A DNA stretch of 64,000 bases from an uncultured Collinsella sp. (GTDB taxonomy: Bacteria; Actinomycetota; Coriobacteriia; Coriobacteriales; Coriobacteriaceae), in NCBI GenBank assembly GCA_958408685.1, contig CATYLC010000005.1:33948-97947 (forward strand). The letters are read 5' to 3'. Shown in pieces: positions 61,612 through 64,000 of this stretch (the stretch's first letter is position 1; each line of letters starts with the position of its first letter). The notes beneath the pieces were generated by a model that was not told the origin of the DNA, made no database searches, and saw nothing but the letters and a program-made list of their open reading frames with translations. The position numbers were made by a program, and so were the translations under genes.

Positions 61612-63858
61612 ATGACACTCGTATCCAAGACCTTTGAGCTGTACGGCAAGACCTACACCTTTGAGTCGGGCGAGCTTGCCAAGCAGGCCACCGGCGCCTG
61701 CCTGGTCAAGCAGGGTGACACCACGATGCTCGACACCGTGGTCGTCTCCAAGGAGCGTAAAAACTACGACTTCTTCCCGCTGACCGTCGACTTCAACGAG
61801 AAGATGTACGCCGCCGGCCGCATCCCGGGTGGCTACCTCAAGCGTGAGGGCCGTCCCAGCGAGAAGGCCACGCTCACCGCGCGCATGATCGACCGTCCGA
61901 TTCGCCCGAGCTTCCCGGACGGCTTCCGCAACGAGGTGCACATCGTCGCTACCTCGCTTGTCGCCGACCAGGTCAATCCCTTCGACGTCATCAACGTCAT
62001 GGGTGCTTCCCTGGCCATGACGCTCGGCGGCGTGCCCTTCGAGGGCCCGCTTGCCTGCGTGCGCATCGGCCGCAACGTTGAGACCGGCGAGTTTATCGTC
62101 AACCCCACCTACGAGGAGCGCGAGAACTCCGATCTGGACCTGGAGCTGGGCGGCTCTGCTGACTTCATCTCGATGGTCGAGGCCGGCGCCGAGGAGATCT
62201 CCGAGGACGACATGCTCGCCGCCATGAAGTTTGGCCAGGAGGCCCTTGCCGCTTTCTGCCAGGCTCAGGACGAGTTCGTCGCCGAGTGGGAGCAGGTTAA
62301 CGGCCCCATCGTCAAGAAGGAGTACCCGCTCGACCAGCCCGTCGAGGAGGTCCAGGAGCGCATCTTCGCCCACTACGACGAGATGGCAGCCGCCCTTCGT
62401 GACGCCGACAAGCTCTCCCGTATCGGCAAGGTCGAGGCTCTGAAGGAGTCCATCCGTGCCGAGTTCACCGAGGAGGAGCAGGCCGCTTGGGAGCGCGAGA
62501 TCCCCGTGGCGCTCAAGAAGCTCGAGAAGAAGGCCATGCGCACCATGGTCGTCGAGACCGGTGAGCGCGTCGACGGTCGTGCCGCCGATGAGATCCGTCC
62601 CATCATGGTGAAGGACAACTACCTGCCGCTCGTTCACGGCTCCGGCCTGTTCCAGCGCGGCCAGACCCAGGTGCTCTCGGTTCTTTCGCTCGGCATGCTC
62701 AACGAGGGCCAGCGCTTGGACACCATCGAGCCCACCGAGGGCAAGCGCTACATGCACCACTACAACTTCCCGCCGTTCTGCACCGGCGAGACCGGCCGCA
62801 TGGGCAGCCCCAAGCGCCGCGAGATCGGTCACGGCAACCTGGCAGAGCGCGCTCTGCTTCCGGTGCTTCCCGACGAGAACGAGTTCCCCTACGCCATCCG
62901 CGTCGTCTCCGAGGTCATGGAGTCCAACGGCTCCTCTTCGATGGCTTCGACCTGCGGCTCCACGCTCGCCCTTATGGACGGCGGCGTGCCCATTAAGCGC
63001 CCGGTCTCCGGTATCGCCATGGGCCTGATCCAGGAGGAGGGCAAGACCGTGGTCCTGTCCGACATCCAGGGTCTCGAGGACTTCCTGGGCGACATGGACT
63101 TTAAGGTCACCGGAACCACCGAGGGCATCACCGCCCTGCAGATGGACAACAAGGCCACTGGCCTCACCTTCGACATCCTGGCCCGCGCCCTGCAGCAGGC
63201 CAAGGAGGGTCGTGCCTTCATTCTGCAGAAGATGCTCGATGTGATCCCCGAGCCGCGCCACACCACACGCAGCACAGCTCCGCGTATCGTCTCCATCCAG
63301 GTTCCGACCGACAAGATCCGCGACGTCATCGGTTCCGGCGGTAAGGTCATCCGTGGTATCCAGGATGAGACCGGCGCTTCGGTCGACATCCAGGAGGACG
63401 GCACCGTCTTTGTCGGCGGCACCGGCGAGTCCGTCGATCAGGCTGTCGAGCGCATCAAGCTCATCATTAAGGTTCCCGAGCCGGGCGAGGAGTACACCGG
63501 TCGAGTGGTCTCCATCCAGCCCTTCGGCGCCTTCGTGAACCTGCTGCCCGGCAAGGATGGCCTGCTGCACATCTCCCGCGTCGCCAAGGGCCGCGTGGAG
63601 AAGGTCGAGGACGTCCTCAACGTGGGCGACGAGGTCAAGGTCGTCGTCATCGAGGTCGACGATCGCGGCAAGATCTCGCTCGATCGTCTGGACAAGCCCG
63701 AGGCCCCTGCTCGTGCCGAGGGTGCCTCCGAAGGCGACGGCGAGCACTTCCAGCGCCGTGAGCGTCCGCGTCGCGAGCGCTCCGAGCGCAGCGACCGTCC
63801 GCGCCGTCCCGGCGACAACGGAGGCCGCAAGCCCCGCCGTCACCACGACGCCGAGTAA
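61612..63858 (+). CDS. pnp: Polynucleotide phosphorylase
   Basis: 3'-5' phosphorolytic exoribonuclease. The 748-residue protein contains two RNase PH domains (RPIRPSFPDGFRNEVHI in the first, GSGLFQRGQTQVLSV and GSSSMASTCGSTLALMDGG in the second), a KH domain (IGSGGKVIRGIQDETG) and an S1 domain (GRVVSIQPFGAFVNLLPG). The last 40 residues are Arg-rich and disordered-looking, likely an RNA-binding tail. The start is ATG 61612 behind AAAGGAG. A 760-codon frame on the opposite strand is a shadow. Confidence 0.99.
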   Translation: MTLVSKTFELYGKTYTFESGELAKQATGACLVKQGDTTMLDTVVVSKERKNYDFFPLTVDFNEKMYAAGRIPGGYLKREGRPSEKATLTARMIDRPIRPSFPDGFRNEVHIVATSLVADQVNPFDVINVMGASLAMTLGGVPFEGPLACVRIGRNVETGEFIVNPTYEERENSDLDLELGGSADFISMVEAGAEEISEDDMLAAMKFGQEALAAFCQAQDEFVAEWEQVNGPIVKKEYPLDQPVEEVQERIFAHYDEMAAALRDADKLSRIGKVEALKESIRAEFTEEEQAAWEREIPVALKKLEKKAMRTMVVETGERVDGRAADEIRPIMVKDNYLPLVHGSGLFQRGQTQVLSVLSLGMLNEGQRLDTIEPTEGKRYMHHYNFPPFCTGETGRMGSPKRREIGHGNLAERALLPVLPDENEFPYAIRVVSEVMESNGSSSMASTCGSTLALMDGGVPIKRPVSGIAMGLIQEEGKTVVLSDIQGLEDFLGDMDFKVTGTTEGITALQMDNKATGLTFDILARALQQAKEGRAFILQKMLDVIPEPRHTTRSTAPRIVSIQVPTDKIRDVIGSGGKVIRGIQDETGASVDIQEDGTVFVGGTGESVDQAVERIKLIIKVPEPGEEYTGRVVSIQPFGAFVNLLPGKDGLLHISRVAKGRVEKVEDVLNVGDEVKVVVIEVDDRGKISLDRLDKPEAPARAEGASEGDGEHFQRRERPRRERSERSDRPRRPGDNGGRKPRRHHDAE

Positions 63859-63881
63859 CAGCTAAACATAAGCAGCTCAAC

Positions 63882-63912
63882 AAGGGCGACTCCGGACAGG
63901 GGTCGCCCTTTT
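63882..63912 (+). terminator. Rho-independent terminator after pnp
   Basis: AAGGGCGAC (63882-63890) pairs with GTCGCCCTT (63902-63910) and a short T-run follows. Confidence 0.85.
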
Positions 63913-63935
63913 GCTTGCGCCCGGGAGGGCCGCAT

Positions 63936-63983
63936 ATGAAGTTTCCTGCTCTACAGTCCTGCGCAAGACGGAAAGCACATTAA
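63936..63983 (+). CDS. Possible 15-residue leader peptide (low confidence)
   Basis: ATG at 63936 is preceded by GGGAGGG 6 nt upstream and encodes MKFPALQSCARRKAH before TAA. The stop codon lies in the loop of the hairpin GGAAAGCAC-ATTAA-GTGCTTTCC (63970-63992). The window ends 8 nt later, so the downstream gene is unknown. It may be a chance frame. Confidence 0.2.
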   Translation: MKFPALQSCARRKAH

Positions 63984-64000
63984 GTGCTTTCCTTTGCGTG

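Noticed and set aside
61564..63846. A 760-codon minus-strand open frame opposite pnp
   Set aside because: Codon-bias shadow of pnp with a repetitive Leu/Gly/Asp/Val composition.

Overview
The window is a continuous stretch of high-GC bacterial chromosome made almost entirely of conserved housekeeping genes, plus one small mobile element. Several features suggest a gut actinobacterium of the class Coriobacteriia, probably Collinsella or a close relative. These are the GC-rich third codon positions, the frequent GTG/TTG starts, the actinobacterial integration host factor (mihF), the two-subunit glycyl-tRNA synthetase next to PPDK and its regulator, and the fermentative adhE. This assignment is inference from gene content and order; no ribosomal RNA or tRNA gene was seen.

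Layout: 1-3.0 kb is obgE (5' end outside the window)-nadD-yqeK-rsfS, closed by a terminator, with dinB convergent to it. 4.3-7.0 kb is rpsP-khpA-rimM-trmD-lepB. 7.0-14.0 kb is glyQ-glyS-ppsR-ppdK. 14.1-20.9 kb is rplS, rnhB, then yraN-comM-dprA-trmFO-xerC. 20.9-31.2 kb is rpsB-tsf, then pyrH-frr-uppS-cdsA-dxr-rseP-ispG-proS, covering translation, phospholipid and isoprenoid synthesis. 31.4-34.9 kb on the minus strand holds a kinase-like gene downstream of adhE. 35.0-36.1 kb is a RAYT (Y1 transposase-like) element bounded by 51-bp inverted repeats. A minus-strand rpmB follows, then the pyrimidine cluster pyrR-pyrB-pyrC-pyrK-pyrD-pyrF (36.7-42.1 kb) behind a leader that looks like a PyrR-type attenuator. 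42.4-44.8 kb is mihF-gmk-rpoZ-thiI; 45.0-49.5 kb is comEA-comEC-holA-rpsT; 49.5-58.3 kb is lepA-dusB-hemW-two dnaJ paralogues-mtaB-phoH; 58.3-63.9 kb is ybeY-dgkA-era-recO-rpsO-pnp.

The genes fall into a few linked jobs: ribosome and tRNA synthesis and modification; pyrimidine supply (de novo pathway plus pyrH and gmk); DNA uptake and processing (comEA, comEC, dprA, comM/yifB, recO, xerC); envelope precursors (uppS, cdsA, dxr, ispG, dgkA); and fermentative pyruvate/acetyl-CoA metabolism (ppdK, ppsR, adhE).

The most unusual items are a site-2 protease (RseP type) with a winged-helix-like insertion in its cytosolic loop, a zinc-finger DnaJ whose C-terminal substrate domain is replaced by membrane segments, an xerC frame with no standard start codon but a well placed Shine-Dalgarno before ATA, the RAYT element with compound ends and solitary relatives of its repeat elsewhere in the window, and several structured 5' leaders (pyrR, rpsB, rpsO, pnp).
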